DNA of 64,000 bases from Caprimulgus europaeus. Its lineage: Eukaryota; Chordata; Aves; Caprimulgiformes; Caprimulgidae. Below, piece by piece: positions 1 to 13,440 of the stretch. Each line of letters starts with the position of its first letter. Position 1 is the first letter of the stretch. The stretch is taken from NCBI GenBank assembly GCA_907165065.1, contig OU015530.1, positions 46,688,965 through 46,752,964 on the forward strand, read 5' to 3'. The translations under genes were made by a program, and so were the position numbers. Below the pieces are notes generated by a model, which was given only the letters and a program-made list of their open reading frames with translations, was not told the origin of the DNA and searched no databases.

Positions 1-3000
1 GAGGTTTGTGCTAGCTTGGGACCGAAGTCTGGTGTATGTGTGGTATGCTTCTAGAACAACCAGACATATGGGATTTTCTTGTGGGGGCAGTATGTTGATA
101 TTATTTGTCAGTATGATGTGTGGCTGTTAAAGCATATTAGAAATGATTCCTATTTTTTCCAGGACTAGCATAACAGTTTCCAAGTGTATGTGGACTTAAA
201 ACTGAACTGGTTTGATTTTTTAATACTGGTGAATGCATAGTATATGACTGCTAAATTTAATTTCATTAAACAGAAATGGCTGTGATTTGAGAATATCAGA
301 AGCCTAAAATAAAAATAATAATAATAATAAAAAAAATTTGAAAGTACCAAGACTCATCCCAATATCTACAAAATTTATTCTCATGGAATACACCAATATG
401 TTTCTGTGCCTGTATATTCTTTGTGAACAGAAAAGACAACTAAAAATGGTGCTCCTCAAAGAAGAGTCCTGGCACAAATTTACCAGCTGTCAAACTACAC
501 TATCACAAGTAAGAGGAAAATCAGCCTTGATGCTCCACTGCAGGTTGTTTTCATTGATTCTTGTATTTTAATCACATTTCAGCTGAGGACTGATCTTGTT
601 TCATTGCAACTGCACTCAAAAACCAATTTTTGTATCTTAGAAAGGTAGAAGTATCTTCAGATGTGATCTAGTTTAAAAGGGGTTTTTTTGTTTTTTTTTT
701 GTTTGTTTTCTGTATGCTACTCTTTTGAAAATTAGGTCTGGAAAACTGTTTTGAAAATCAGAATCCACCAAAACCTCTCTCCTACGAAATTGCTATTTCT
801 TCTTGAAAGTTTCCATCTTCAGTGGAAAGACTTCCATTTGACTTTATTAACAAGTAATCCACAACCATTAATACTTTGCCAAAAAACTTCAATTTTTGAA
901 AGTGCAGATTCAGTTTGCAATATTACTAATTAGGCAACAATTTTCCAACGTGAACAGAACACACTCTAATAGGAGCTACCCAAACAGGTTAGGATCTTAT
1001 CCTGCACATTCATTCACAAATCCATAGTGGCTTGTGGCTTGAAAAACAAATACAAAACTCTCTGTAATATGTTCAGACCCACTCTCCAGAATATGGACTA
1101 AGATTTAAAAGTGTAAAATAATTAAAAAGAATTTAACCAAACACAAAGGAGACCTCAGTAAAAACAGCACAAATCCTCCACCTTTGATCATTAAAGATTT
1201 ATGAAAATAAATTTATAGATATCTTGTTGAGTCTTTCTTATGAACTTCCAGACAACATCTGAGTTATACTCTCCTCCTTCAGTAGGTATGCGCTAGAAGT
1301 GAACATTTCAGCTCATGTTCAAGCATTTGTCAGAACAGAAAGCTTAAACCTCAAAGACAGATCTGTTCTGGGACTAATGCTTAATTTTAGGTAAAGACGA
1401 CAGAAGAAAGTGAAAAGTTTTTCCTGTAATTGTCGCCAGCATTCCCTCTGGCAGTTGGATAATTTATGAACTTTGGTTCTTTTGAATATGTCTCCCTTAG
1501 TCATGGGAGTCTCCCTTAGCATGAGATGACAACCACAAGTGGTCAAGATTTAATCTCTTAAACTCCTTGTCAGTGAGCTATATTTACTAAGTCTGCACAT
1601 ATAGTCCATTGCAATACTAGTTTTAACCAATTCCACACTTACCCTAAAATATGCAATGAGTTAGGATTGTGAGCATGGCCTGTTACTCAATGTGCTCATT
1701 AGGTAAACCATGTAAAGGCATTAGCCTGAAATATCCTGACAGCTTGCAATTATCTTTTCTTATGCTAAGTCTGGTGGAAAATGTCTTTGCAAATTTTCCT
1801 TTTGACTTCTGTTTCTCTTCCTGGGTCCATTTCTTCTAATGGTGCAGGTGATCATCAAAGGAAAAAGATGCATTTGATGATGAAAATGTCTCAGTCGAGC
1901 AGAGGTCCAAACTTTTCAGTACTTCATGCAAAATGCTAAAATCCTCTGCATTTTCTGCAGCTGAGACCACACAAGCATACATAATTACATTATGTGGATG
2001 TGTCAGTGGAAAATTAATTTAAACTGGTGTGCTCTGAGCCACACAATTTTATAGTAGTCTCATTTTTCTAGGAACTATCCCTAAGGCATGGCTTATGTTG
2101 CCTAGAAAGAAAACAGGTTTAAAATATTTCAAAAATTTTCAAGCTCCTTTGTCTGCTACTTCTCCTCCCTGGGAAATTTCATGCCCCCAAAGGCTTTTCC
2201 AAACCATATAACCTGATATTAAGAGTTTAGCATATTCATTCAGGAAATAGAAATTATATAATCTGATTACATGATCAGTTGTAACTCCAAAACAGTTCTA
2301 GTATCCACTGCTTAGCCAATATGAAAATTAATAAGGAAGTAAGAGGATAACACTCAGAAAAAAAATTAAAAATAAAAAATTGTCCTATAAATTACAAATA
2401 CAAAGGTAATTCAAGAAGTCTGTGAGCTGATTGTATATATTCTATGAGCAAAAATGAACATTCTGAAGTCTTATTTGGCATTAATGGTACACAAAATCCC
2501 ACTCTGAATATTCTTTAAATTTTTTCTCTCCACTTTCATATCTAATAATAGTCTGTGTCACCACAGAATTCTTTTCCTAGGCTTTAAGAAAAGATCATTT
2601 ATTTTCCATTCTGCTTTAATAAAAATTAAAAAATAAGCATATTTATTTCTGCAAGCTCAGCACTCCAAAATTACAGTACAGAAAGGACAAGCCAAATTAT
2701 TTTAGCCTAGTCAGAGCTTATATGTACTTTCTTCTTTAAATTTTTTGTGGTGGTTTTGAAATGCTTGTGGAGTCTTGTAGCATTTAAGAATATCTTTTGT
2801 TTTGCTTAACAGAAAAGCACATAAGCACTTATTCATTATGATTTCTCACTATGATAACAATAAATGTTGATTTTCTTTTCTCAGGCTGCTCTGTTTTTTT
2901 CTACTTAGAGACATAAGAAAGACGGCATTTACAAAAGCAGAAGAAAAAAATAATAAGAAATGCATTTTTAAGATGCTTTTGAAGTTGTGAAAAGTTTTTT

Positions 3001-6000
3001 GTGTTAACAGAACTCAGCCGTTCTCTACAAACTCTCTTAACAAACTATTTCTATGAAGCCAAATTTAAGAAAGAAGTTGAATATTCTAGTAGAGTGTATG
3101 TCAGTTTAGATGTGAGTGTGTAATTATGGGGTTTTTATCTGCATGCACATGCACACATGTAAGCACTTTACTGCTTTGCTCACTTATCTGACACAATTAC
3201 TCCACTACTCATTTCACTAGAGGGGAGCATTTGTCTGTCATTTCCTGAAGTATCTAATGCAAGAGGAATGCCTAACACACCCACTTTTGTCTCCTTTATT
3301 TTGTATGGGGGTAAAGGGGAGGGCTGGCTTGTAGATAGGATCTCATGAATCACTCTGAGAACTGCACAGCAAAGTCAGATATATATGTGTTTCCTAACCT
3401 TATTGCAACTGTGATAAACATTTTCCTATACACCACAGCAATGATTCACTTGTGCACACACACAGCTTCAACCATTTAGCCATAGTTACACCCTAGGTAC
3501 TGAAGAAACTGTAAAGTGAGGCAACAAGGTATATGGAGTTTATACAAACAGCACCACGAGGCTTAGTATCTCTGCTTTTGGTGATTCAGTAGAGAATAAA
3601 TGTCATGCTGCCTGTGAGCCACTCGGAGCACATCATGGCAAGGTGGTTTGTGTTACTTGAAGGAGTGACTTTGGAAGTTATGCACGAACTGTGTATTGAA
3701 ACTTTTTGTCATGTAGTTAGCTAGAGCTGCAGTTTCAGTCAGTCTTCCCTTGCAGTTGCTGTCCCAAGCACAATTGCATGGTACAGTGTGGGAAAGTTGA
3801 CTTCCCCATAAGCTCAGTTCTGGAATACATCAAGCTGTTGCACTGAAGACCACAGGCAACTGAAATTATTGAGCAGCTCTTAAGAAAAATCAATGAAGTA
3901 TTTTCACCTACAGCCTATCACACGTTCTTATTGCCTATTACTATAAGCATTTATGAGTACAGGAGACTTTTTCAAAACTATGCGTCTTTTGTTAGCTGAA
4001 GTCCCTTTTCTAAGGGTGTGTTTGTGATGTTAGATGCACATTTTTGCCAAAGATATGACAGGTCATGTTTTCCATTTAAAAAAAAAAAAACTATTTAGGT
4101 TGATTACTAATACTAATTTCACAGAAAAAAAACGGAGTTATTAGGTTACTATTTATCTAAAATGCTTAAGAAGAAAATAAACTGGTTTATTTATAAAACT
4201 GCTATTATTCTCAAGTCCTTCAAAGGGCCATGGATGACTATCATAATTCCCCCCCCCAAAAAGGCCATGGGGAGAATAGTGATGGAGACAGAAAATGACA
4301 GAAAAATAAAACTCCTTTTACATCCATTTAATTATAAGGTTTCACTATGACATACTTTAATGCTAGATCAATACTCTTTCAACTGTCCTAATACATAGTA
4401 TATATTTATTTTCTATTAGCCATCCAAAAGCAAGGTTTTTAATCTGAAGTAGATACTTAGGCTTCCTATATTGTTAAGACAGGAAGATAAAGATGGATAG
4501 ACAATCATTCAGCCCACTTTCCCCATTTGTCTTAAGAAGGAATGAATTATTCTCAAGGGAACCCAATTTGTTGCCTATAGAGAAACTGTAGTCAATTAGA
4601 GCAGAATAGATCTCTAACTTTTTGGTGACTGTATTTAGAGAAATATAGAACTAGCTGGGAAATATCCTTCACTGTGTTTATCTCTAAGATGCTGTTTCTG
4701 TGGCACTGAAAATATCAGGAAAAATCATGTTGCAGAATTCCTTTTCTTTTTGAATATAGACATATTTGTCTAAGGTAATAAAAATATGGTACAACAAGAT
4801 CAAGATCCATGTGCTGAGGATGTACCATTTCCCTCAAAATAGCATTTCCCCATTCCTAGCAGACATGGAACAGTTGGACGTTTGACTGCTTTTGGTGTTT
4901 TATCTTTCTGTCTTAAGGCAGGGTGAAAATGTGTTTCAGAAATACTGGAAATGCTCATGACATGAACCTCTTTATTTTAATTTAATAATTATATGAAAAA
5001 CTAAGAGTTTGTGTTTCTTTTGAAACTGAGAGGTTTGGAACAACTCTTGAAGAACCCTTCCCCTCCAACCCTTCTTTGATGAGAATTAAAGAAAAAAAAA
5101 ATCATGATAGGAGAACATTTGTCTTTTGGTTTCATAAACATTATTAACTCCACCTTAATTTCAGTAACTTGATGTTTATCCTGGAAAAGTAAAATGTTTG
5201 ATTCTTAACAGATTGCAAAAGTGGTTTGTATCTTGCATTCCGGGTTTATCTGGGTTTTCCATCTGCATTTCTTGTTCCTGACGTTTATGTAGTAACTGGA
5301 ACTCATCTAATTGACCATAGTTATTCTAAGGATACTACTTCCCGTAGTTGTACTCAGTAAAACATGAACTCCTGAGCTTAGTAACTAAAGTGACTTTAGT
5401 GACTACATTTCAGCTATTTTTCAAATTATATAATTAACTTCCATTTGCCAGAAAAAAAATATTATTTCAAAGTTTTCCCTGTTGGCCACTGGTCAAAGCA
5501 ATTATTTTCTTTGAGAGTAAATCACAATAGTGATATATCCTCTGGAGAATTGTAAAAAGCAGAATTTATAGTTTCTTCCATCTAAACACATCTCAACGAT
5601 GCTAATAAGCTTGAATGCATTTGAAGGACTTTTAAACTTTTTGTCATGCTGAGTGGTATAACTAGATTATTACTTAAGATAACAGCAATAAGGAAGAGTT
5701 TTCTAGGCTGCTGTGTGCTTTTCTTCACAGATTTGTGTGAATCAGTTTTCCAAAGAAGTTATCTTAGGTAACTTTGTCCTCCTTCACCACATGACTGAAC
5801 GAAGCATTGCCTCATACCCTAAAGGCATTGCCCACATGATGGCACATGCTATAGGAGGAATTTCCCTCATGGGAGAGTGAGACCCACAAATACTGAGCTG
5901 CTGCTTGAAGGCAGGCCACCAGTTTTAAGTGTAACTTCTGATAAGGGTTGCACTCCCAACCATAAACTTTCCTCTTCATAACTTTAGCTCTTGGTGTGTG

Positions 6001-9000
6001 TATCACAGAACATACCAGTTGCCTGCTGGGTATGTGGGGTTATACAGTAGCACTGGATAGCAGACAGGAGAGTAAAGGCCCTTGCTGCAGAAACAATCAA
6101 GTGAGCCTTACACAAGCAGTGTGAGCCTCATGCCTTGTATCCTACAGTCAGTGGTGCCTTTGCCCAAAGACTGGAGATTTCCCTTTAGATTTTGACCATT
6201 GAAAAATGCTCATAGGAACAATCAGTCAAATGTCTGAGGAACTCCTCAAGGAAGAATTAAAAGCTATGATTTTGAAATAAACCAGTTATAATCTTTTGTT
6301 AGAGACAGGACTCATACACTTCTTTCAGTTGAAACTGGTAGAGCTTTGAAGGATTACAACTTTCATACTTTGATCTCCATCTGAATTCCATAGAGGAGCA
6401 GATGTCTGTTTAGAATTGTTACCCATGTTTTGGATATGGCATACCTGAAAATCTGGATCTGAAATCTGGGGTTTGAAAATAATGGTCAAGGAAGCTGAAG
6501 ATATTTAGATATGTAAGAGTAATGTTTACTAAAAAGTATTTTGAAAGAGATGCAAAAATTAGTTTTCCTTCTATGCCACCCTCTCCTTCTTAAGTAAAGG
6601 GAAAAAAAACCCTCTAAGAACAGGCTTCTTTCTGGGTGCAGCTTTCTTTGTATTAACTTTTCAATAAAGCAACTGGAGCTAGTCACCAAGGTAAACAAGT
6701 AAATAGTCTGCTGGGTTGACCTGTGTGGCCACTCCTGTGTTCTCTTTCCTGCTTTGGGTGTCTACTTACAGGAAGTGGAGCTGTCTACTCCGCAAAAATA
6801 AAAGATTAACAGATACTTATTCATATGTGATCTCTTCAGAACTAAACACTGATAGAAGTTGAAGTTAGTTACACATTTAACTTCTGGTTAATATCTAACC
6901 AGCCAGGGCACTGGGTGTACTCTTGCCATTTCAACAAAATATACAAGATGACTCATCTAAGCAGTGGATTAGACCTATCTTGGGTCTACACAAAGGTTTA
7001 CTATTTTCTGCTAAGAAAGTATGAACTGTCAAGAAAGGAAAATGTTCCAATCACCCCATTCTATTGACAAGCCTTGAGATCACTTTGGTGTTTGATAACT
7101 TTTTGAGAATCAGATATGATTAGCTTGAAGTAAAACTCTTGACAAAAATAATTTTACTTAGAAGCAACTATACTAACAATTGTACTTGAGGCATTTCTTT
7201 ACTTTTTTTATAATTCCCATGTGGATTTCCTTGATTAAAGTTAGCCTGTTTTGCCTCTCTTGCAAACCCAGCCCTCACACGACTCAGCTGTTCCTGACTC
7301 TTCAGATTGGATAATCAATTTTTTTCCCCTTATGAGCTAGATACGTCTGAGGACCATGAACATGAAAGAATATTATATTTCACTTTCTGTTATTACAAAT
7401 TCAAATGCTGGCCTGTTCTGGGAGATAAGATTCTCAGTGGATAATCTTTGTTTTTAAATTCCGATTATCATTGAGTTGCTTGAAGTCCTACATTACAGAA
7501 TTCTTGTTGCTTAAGCATGCAGGATCTAGCTGTGCTATGTTTTTTGCCCTTAAAATGCTCTTTGAGGTTGGTGTTTATAAAATGCAATTGGAAGTAGGTT
7601 GGGTAATGTTTCTTTTCAAAATCCAAGCATTACTATACTCAAAGAAATTATTTTTCTAATCCCTCATTTTTCTAAATGTCTCAATGAAATCACTCATGGA
7701 CCTACCTTCTCCTTGGTACTTTTTGACCCATGATCTAGTACGACATAACTCCCTTTCCTTTTAAAGAATCATTTTTCAGAAGATCACAAGGGAGATTAGA
7801 TTATTAAATTTAGCATAACTAAATTTATAGTTATACTATATAAATATAAACTACATTATAAAATTGTATTGCCAGTTTTACAATGTCTTCTGGAGCTCAG
7901 ACGAATCCTACTATATCAGTTCAATGCTTTGCGTTAAACCAATGATCAAACACTGCTAATATAAATTATTTTCTGTAAAAAATAGTGTAAATGAGTAATG
8001 ATAGATGGAAGTTTATTTGAAATTAAGAGGTTTGTAATAAACTTTGAAAACTCACATTTTATTCTAATATGAGTTTAGGGGCTCATCTGGGAACACTAAG
8101 TTGAAAAAAAAAAACACTTCGATTTTTCTTACAAAAGAGGAGAAAAGTTAAGTACACTTGCAGAAAGTTAAGCATATTTTATCTTGTACACAGGCAACTG
8201 GAAATTAAAGTTTTATTATAAGTATTTTTTTCAGTTCTATATATGACCACTTTTTCTTTCTATACATGTTTGTTTCGGCAAGACATGAGTCAATATTTAA
8301 TACAAAACTTTGACAGTGTGTTATTGGTATCAGTATTCTAATGTTTGTCTAATGAATTAGGCAAACTTTCACAGGATTTGATTTCATGTCATATAAGGAG
8401 AGCAGAACAGCACTGGTTGAGACTTTGATCTTATCCTTATCAACATTAGTTCTTTGAGCTTCTCAGATAATATGCTGCACAGAAAAGTAATGATCACAAG
8501 TTGAATAATATTGTAAAAAAGGGAGTGTTTCCTGGAAAATGCAGAAAGTGTTTAAGAGGTTAGGGGGAAAAGGTAGTGCATGCTTCTGAATTGTATTAAA
8601 ATTTCTCCTATGGTTTTTCTCCTCCCGTTAATACTAGGATGCTTTAACCCTCTCAAGTGGTGGAAAATATTTTAAAGGGGAGTTTCTTTGTATATTTAGT
8701 AATGTGGGAAAGCTATGAGAGGGGTGTTCCCTGAAAGCAGTGACTCATCCCTTGTGTTGATTCTATAAGAATCAACAGGCTTTGTTTAATGTGGAACTGC
8801 TGAAATAAGCTACATTTTTATTTAGGCATATAACCTTCACTATATGTACCTAAAAATAAAAATTCACAAAACTGCTTGAAATTATATACCTAATAGTTTC
8901 AGGAATGGCCCTCACTTCTTTTTCCATTTCTCAAGCAGAACCTTTTTTTTTGCAGGCTGTGTGTATTGGCACATATCCCACATCATAGTAAAATTTACAA

Positions 9001-9287
9001 TCCTTCTCCGATAAGAAAATTCTGAACATTCTTCCTCTTTGCTTGTGTTCAAGGGACACACTTTTCATTCTACCCAGGCATTTAATGGTTAAAGAATTCT
9101 TCTTGAGCCCCAGAGATGGAAACACAGGTATCTCTGGTTAACCAGATGATGATGGATCTCCAGTTTGTTCTTTGATTTGGAGGACTAAAACTGAAGAGCG
9201 TATTGCTTTGTAATGCCAAGTTTAAGTGTTTTCAGGTTAGCACTTTCACTATTAATAAAAATGCTCAATTTTATTTGAAATATAAGA
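1..9287. other. AT-rich stretch without a recognisable gene
   Basis: I see no protein, RNA gene or dateable transposon here. Open reading frames are at most about 80 codons, have no recognisable motif and look like chance openings in AT-rich DNA. The content is non-coding sequence with short homopolymers, for example an ATA-type triplet run near 315-330, a 9-C run at 4,249-4,257 and an A-run near 8,103. It could be intron, intergenic DNA or very old decayed repeats; the sequence alone does not separate these. Confidence 0.6.
315..330. repeat. (AAT)n microsatellite, short
   Basis: About five tandem copies of the triplet ATA/AAT, followed by an A-run. It is a short simple repeat with no visible function. 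Confidence 0.8.
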
Positions 9288-9305
9288 CTTCACCTGCAGG
9301 TGAAG
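9288..9305. promoter_or_regulatory. Perfect 18-bp palindrome of two abutting E-boxes
   Basis: The sequence CTTCACCTGCAGGTGAAG is its own reverse complement over all 18 bases. Its core is CACCTG joined directly to CAGGTG, so two E-boxes of the type bound by ZEB/Snail zinc fingers and E-proteins meet at a PstI-like CTGCAG centre. The palindrome is seen directly; binding is inference from the motif. It lies in AT-rich unique DNA and is not next to any gene I can see. Confidence 0.4.
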
Positions 9306-12300
9306 CCTCTCCCCAGTTTCTAAGCTATTAAGGGTTCTCCTTTGGTCCAATAAATATTTAATTACTCCATATAAAAGGAAGCAGATTTTGACAGAAGAGA
9401 CGTTTTCCTCTCCCCACTGACTATATAAGGAGTTTAATCCCTTATCTTTGTCTTCTTAATTCTTCCTGAATTAGTCACCTAATATAGATGATGTGAATAC
9501 TGCGTGTGTTACTGAGGGCTGTGAATTCCATCTGGTGTTCAAACACCTGGAAATTGATGCTATAATGCTGGGTTTAAGGGCCTGCATGACATCTAGGCTA
9601 TACACATAAGGGTGTTTTCACAAGAAACTCTTCATTTAGATAAAATTACTGTGATTAAGACGGATGTGAATCAAGATATCACAGCTCCACTATTTCACTT
9701 TGAGAATAGGAGCAATATATATTCTATAAAACCAGATGATTTCATAGAGGCCAACCTGAAGTAACAGAGCTTGCCACCGTATTGACATGGGTTACTAGAT
9801 CTTGAAAATATCAAAGGCAGTAGAAAGGTTACAACAGACCTGAGCAAAACGGGCTATGACTATCACAGTCACAGTCTGTGAGGAAAACACTTTGGAAGGA
9901 AGTGTGTGTGTAGTGGAAGAGTGTCCCTTTGTATTTTTTAGCTGCCAGCTTGATTAAATTCAGATAAATGGCTTAATATTTACAGTGCAGTTACACATAA
10001 AATGCAAGAATCATGAAAATATTTAAAATTCTCTCTTGACATGAATAAGCTTTCCAACATTATGTAGGTCCCAAGAGGAAGTACTGAACTCCAATATTCA
10101 ATTCCATAATTTAATTTACTAAACATTTCTTGGAAGAAACATATTGGAGTTATGAGACTACTTTTTAATGTTCTGGCATAGTAGAAAGTAAATTGACTTG
10201 GTCAAAGAATGTCTTGCCTCCTTTTTTTTGAGCTAGAAATGAGTTGTTGGTGTCCCATTTGTTAAGTTCAAATATAGCACTATAACTATTCACCTTATCT
10301 AAGTAGACTGATACTTCTCAGGTCAAATAAATTCTTTCATATCATAATTAGTTTGACCTTCTTTTAAAAGTCTATTTCAAGGAAAATCAGCCTTAAAAGT
10401 ACTTATTCTGAACTGAAAGCCTAATTTCATTTCTTCTGCCTATAGTCTATTAGATCCATCAGAGCTATAACTTTACTCTTTTGATGGCCTTTATGAATAG
10501 ACTGTTGTTAGCTGACCACCAAAGACCACAGTACAACTTTTTTCAAGCTTCTAGAAAGAAACCACAATGCAGTATTGAGAGTTCCTCCTTTTGCATAGGA
10601 AACCCCACTGATAGCTTGGTTTACATATTAAAGTCAGAGTCAAATCATGTCAAGTCCATTATCAGTCTCAAATCAATTCTCATCTGAAATCTCCAATTAC
10701 ATAGCTCAGAGCACAATCCAACAAGAGAAACTCTGTAATCAAATGCAGAGAATGTTTACTGGAGTATATGTGTGTGCATATTTATACACTTATATATGTA
10801 TGTTAATTTTAATATTTCCATTATAAACAACAACAACTTGCCCTATGCCTATTTATAATGCTCACGAAATGTTCGGAAATTCAGCTAATAACACATTAGC
10901 GCTGAGCCAGCTGGAGAATTGGTGATGGCTGCCAATTACTTAGAATTCTTCTAATAAACAATAGTTTCTCCCCGTCTTGAAATATATGGAAATGGGCTAT
11001 TGTTATTTTAAGTGCTGCTGTACTGAAATGGCACCTGTGCTTGCTGTAACTTGGAACATTGCATTCCAAGAGAGAAACAAAGCTACATGGAACTCCATGT
11101 CCCAACCTATTCTCTGCAGAATCTATGAATCTGTTCAAGACAAAAGAATAAAAAAAAAAGTGACGGGGCAGCTATCTTCATTGCTTTAATTTTGGACAAT
11201 GTTTACCTGTCACTTACTTTGTCCATAGTAACAAAAGATTGAGCACAGTTTGTGAAACAATGAAAATGATAAAGAGAATGTTAGTTTTTTCAACCATTAT
11301 TCATGAGATCTACATATACATTAATACAAGAACAGGCCTCAGGGGCTTGGAAACTTCAGTGCTAACAATTTAAACATGCCTCACATTCCTGTTCACTCAA
11401 CTTCTTCCATTCAGTCACCAGCTTTTTTCCAGTTGCTCTTCTACTGTATTTCAGTAATTGGGACAATCCATAGAATTGGTTTTTACAAACCATGAGCTAG
11501 CAAAAGGGATTTTAGTCTTTAATTTTCTGTATAAACCTTTCCCATCTCAGTGCAATTTATGAAACAGTCAGTTTTATAGCCAGTAGAAAGGCTCATTATG
11601 GTAAACCAAAATGCTACTGCAGTGTTATATGGCTCTGCACTAAAAAAGTGTTGTCCCTCTGTAATCAAGTTAAACTCCTGATAAAGAATAAAGCAGAATG
11701 TTAAAGATATTTATTCAGGTGAGCACAGGATTTTTTTTTCTTTAATTCTCACTGAAGTAGACATTTCTGTTTCAGCAAGTGTGGGGTGTTTTTTGGGGGT
11801 GGGAACAGGTAGTTACTCAAACTTCATGTTGTCCCATAGAGATTTATAACTACATTTAACTGCAAAACACATCACTAGGGACCAATACGATAGAGAGCGA
11901 GCTACAGAAATCAATATATCAGTCCAAGTTCTCCTCTGGCTTTCAACAGGTAAACCAATATCACAATGAAAACCATTTTTTAAAACACATGTAAAATTAT
12001 CCAGACATGAATCTTACTCAGACTTACTGATATTCAGTTGTAGAACCGGCGCTGTGGCCAAAAAGGCTGAAATGTCTGATAAAAGATTAATGAAAATTAC
12101 TTCTCTAATATACAGAGGTTTTAGGATTCAGATTTTTGTTACATGTGTGTGTACATGCACAATGTTTATATTCCTAGTGTCCTCATAGTGTAAGCTCAGG
12201 TTCCCATTTGATTTCCACGTGTTTAGAAAAAAAGGGTTTGGCTCAAGCTCACCTGTAGCCCATCTCACTTAAGGCTAATGTATCATCCCACAACACATTT

Positions 12301-12389
12301 TTGAAGGCTTTTTGGGGTCCTAGAAAACCCTTCTCAGCATTTTACTCATGTTCAGAGGTACAGTTTGCAGAGCGTATGATCATTATGCT
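9306..12389. other. AT-rich stretch without a recognisable gene
   Basis: No supported gene. Two overlapping openings of 70 and 80 codons on opposite strands near 10,896-11,189 show no motif. A short match near 12,045-12,070 to the CR1 segment coding for [10 protein letters not shown] is too small to call. An AT-rich alternating purine-pyrimidine patch with TATATGT words lies near 10,765-10,805. Confidence 0.55.
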
Positions 12390-12570
12390 TTCTGCAGCTG
12401 GCACATTAAATCAGCGTGCCAGCATTGCTTTCTCCACCTCTGTGACTAAACAAAAAAATGCTAAATTGTCCTGAGGTATTGTAAGATGCTATTTTTTTCC
12501 AGGAGGAAAAAAATAAAATTCTGATCAAAGCCAATTAATGAGATTACAGTTAAATGATTTACATGCTGTA
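12390..12570. promoter_or_regulatory. Candidate enhancer: inverted repeat plus homeodomain/TCF words
   Basis: Several transcription-factor-like words are packed into 180 bp. An 8-bp perfect inverted repeat, GCTGGCAC (12,397-12,404) and GTGCCAGC (12,416-12,423), encloses an 11-base loop. Further on come ATCAAAG (12,524-12,530, TCF/LEF-like), CCAAT (12,531-12,535), the paired-homeodomain dimer arrangement TAAT-N3-ATTA (12,536-12,546) and the imperfect palindrome TAAATGATTTA (12,551-12,561). Such packing is common in conserved vertebrate non-coding elements. I see the words; enhancer activity and conservation are inference, and AT-rich DNA gives some of these matches by chance. Confidence 0.3.
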
Positions 12571-13079
12571 AAAAGTCTGCCACAGTTACTATTCAGATTT
12601 GTTTACCCACAAGGCTTTCCTATAAATATCTTTAGCCAAAAAGTACTGGAATGACCTCCAAGACCAGCTACTTGACTGTACTCTTGCCTCTATTTTAATT
12701 AGACTTTAAGTGGTAAATATTTACTAATTACCCTCTGGGTAAATAATTAAGAAGTCTTGATCTGTTTTGCTAAAGTAAAGTTCATCTGGCAACACTCTCA
12801 GATCATAATTTAGACAGGTCTATCTTAATTAAATGTCCTTGTCCCATATCATTTTTAGAAGCAAAAGTTTCTGAGATGTGAAGATTAGACGTGTAGGGAA
12901 GGAATAGACACGGCAAGGCCGCAGCTGTGGCTGCTCCTCCATGCTGCCTGCTCTGGTGGGAGTCTGGTTTCAGATACTCCTATTTTATCCTGCCCACATG
13001 AATTGTCTCTTCCATGGCTCCCCATCACACCCCAGTGTCCACCACTAGTATTTTCAAGTTAGGTTCCTCTGTGGCCTCA
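12571..13079. other. No gene; transition into GC-rich block
   Basis: Non-coding sequence whose GC content rises from about 12,890 onward. No reading frame or repeat family is recognised. The stretch 12,890-13,079 may belong to the same unidentified unit as the GC-rich block that follows. Confidence 0.45.
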
Positions 13080-13440
13080 GTTACCAGAGTCAGGGCATCC
13101 TGAGGGCGGGAGCCAGGGGCTATGGCGGACCCCCACCTGCAGGCAAGCAGGGCCTGTCCCAGCCTCTGTCAGGAGCAGGGTGGGCAGGGAACACTGGGGA
13201 AAACTCCAGCCCTGGGCATCAGGCACCTCCCTGGGGATGGGGACAGGCTGAGACTGGGTGGTTGTTGGGCCAATGGGTGGGCTCAGCTTGGCGGCTGCAG
13301 AGATTTGGAGAGGGGCAGCAGGGTCTGACAGCCCTGAAGGGCTGAAATGGGTCCTGGGCCATCAGCAGGGGAGGGGAGGGCCCTGGGGAACTGGGCAGGG
13401 ACAAGGAGGCCCATCAATGCACTCAGTCCTGACAATCAGC
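13080..13440. other. GC-rich, CpG-poor block of unknown origin
   Basis: About 360 bp rich in GGGCAGGG, CCAGGGG and GGGGAGGGG-like words inside DNA that is otherwise strongly AT-rich. CpG is rare relative to the GC content: I noticed only a handful, for example near 13,107, 13,124 and 13,301. An unmethylated CpG-island promoter is therefore unlikely. Openings of 60-92 codons on both strands (e.g. 13,122-13,328, 13,258-13,536) are expected from low stop density in GC-rich DNA and show no motif. It could be an old LTR or other repeat fragment, or a local GC-biased gene-conversion tract. I do not recognise the family. Confidence 0.5.

Noticed and set aside
12045..12075. CR1-like GTGGCCAAAAAGGC word
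   Set aside because: About 14 bases match the segment coding for VAKKA, but nothing on either side does; too short to call.
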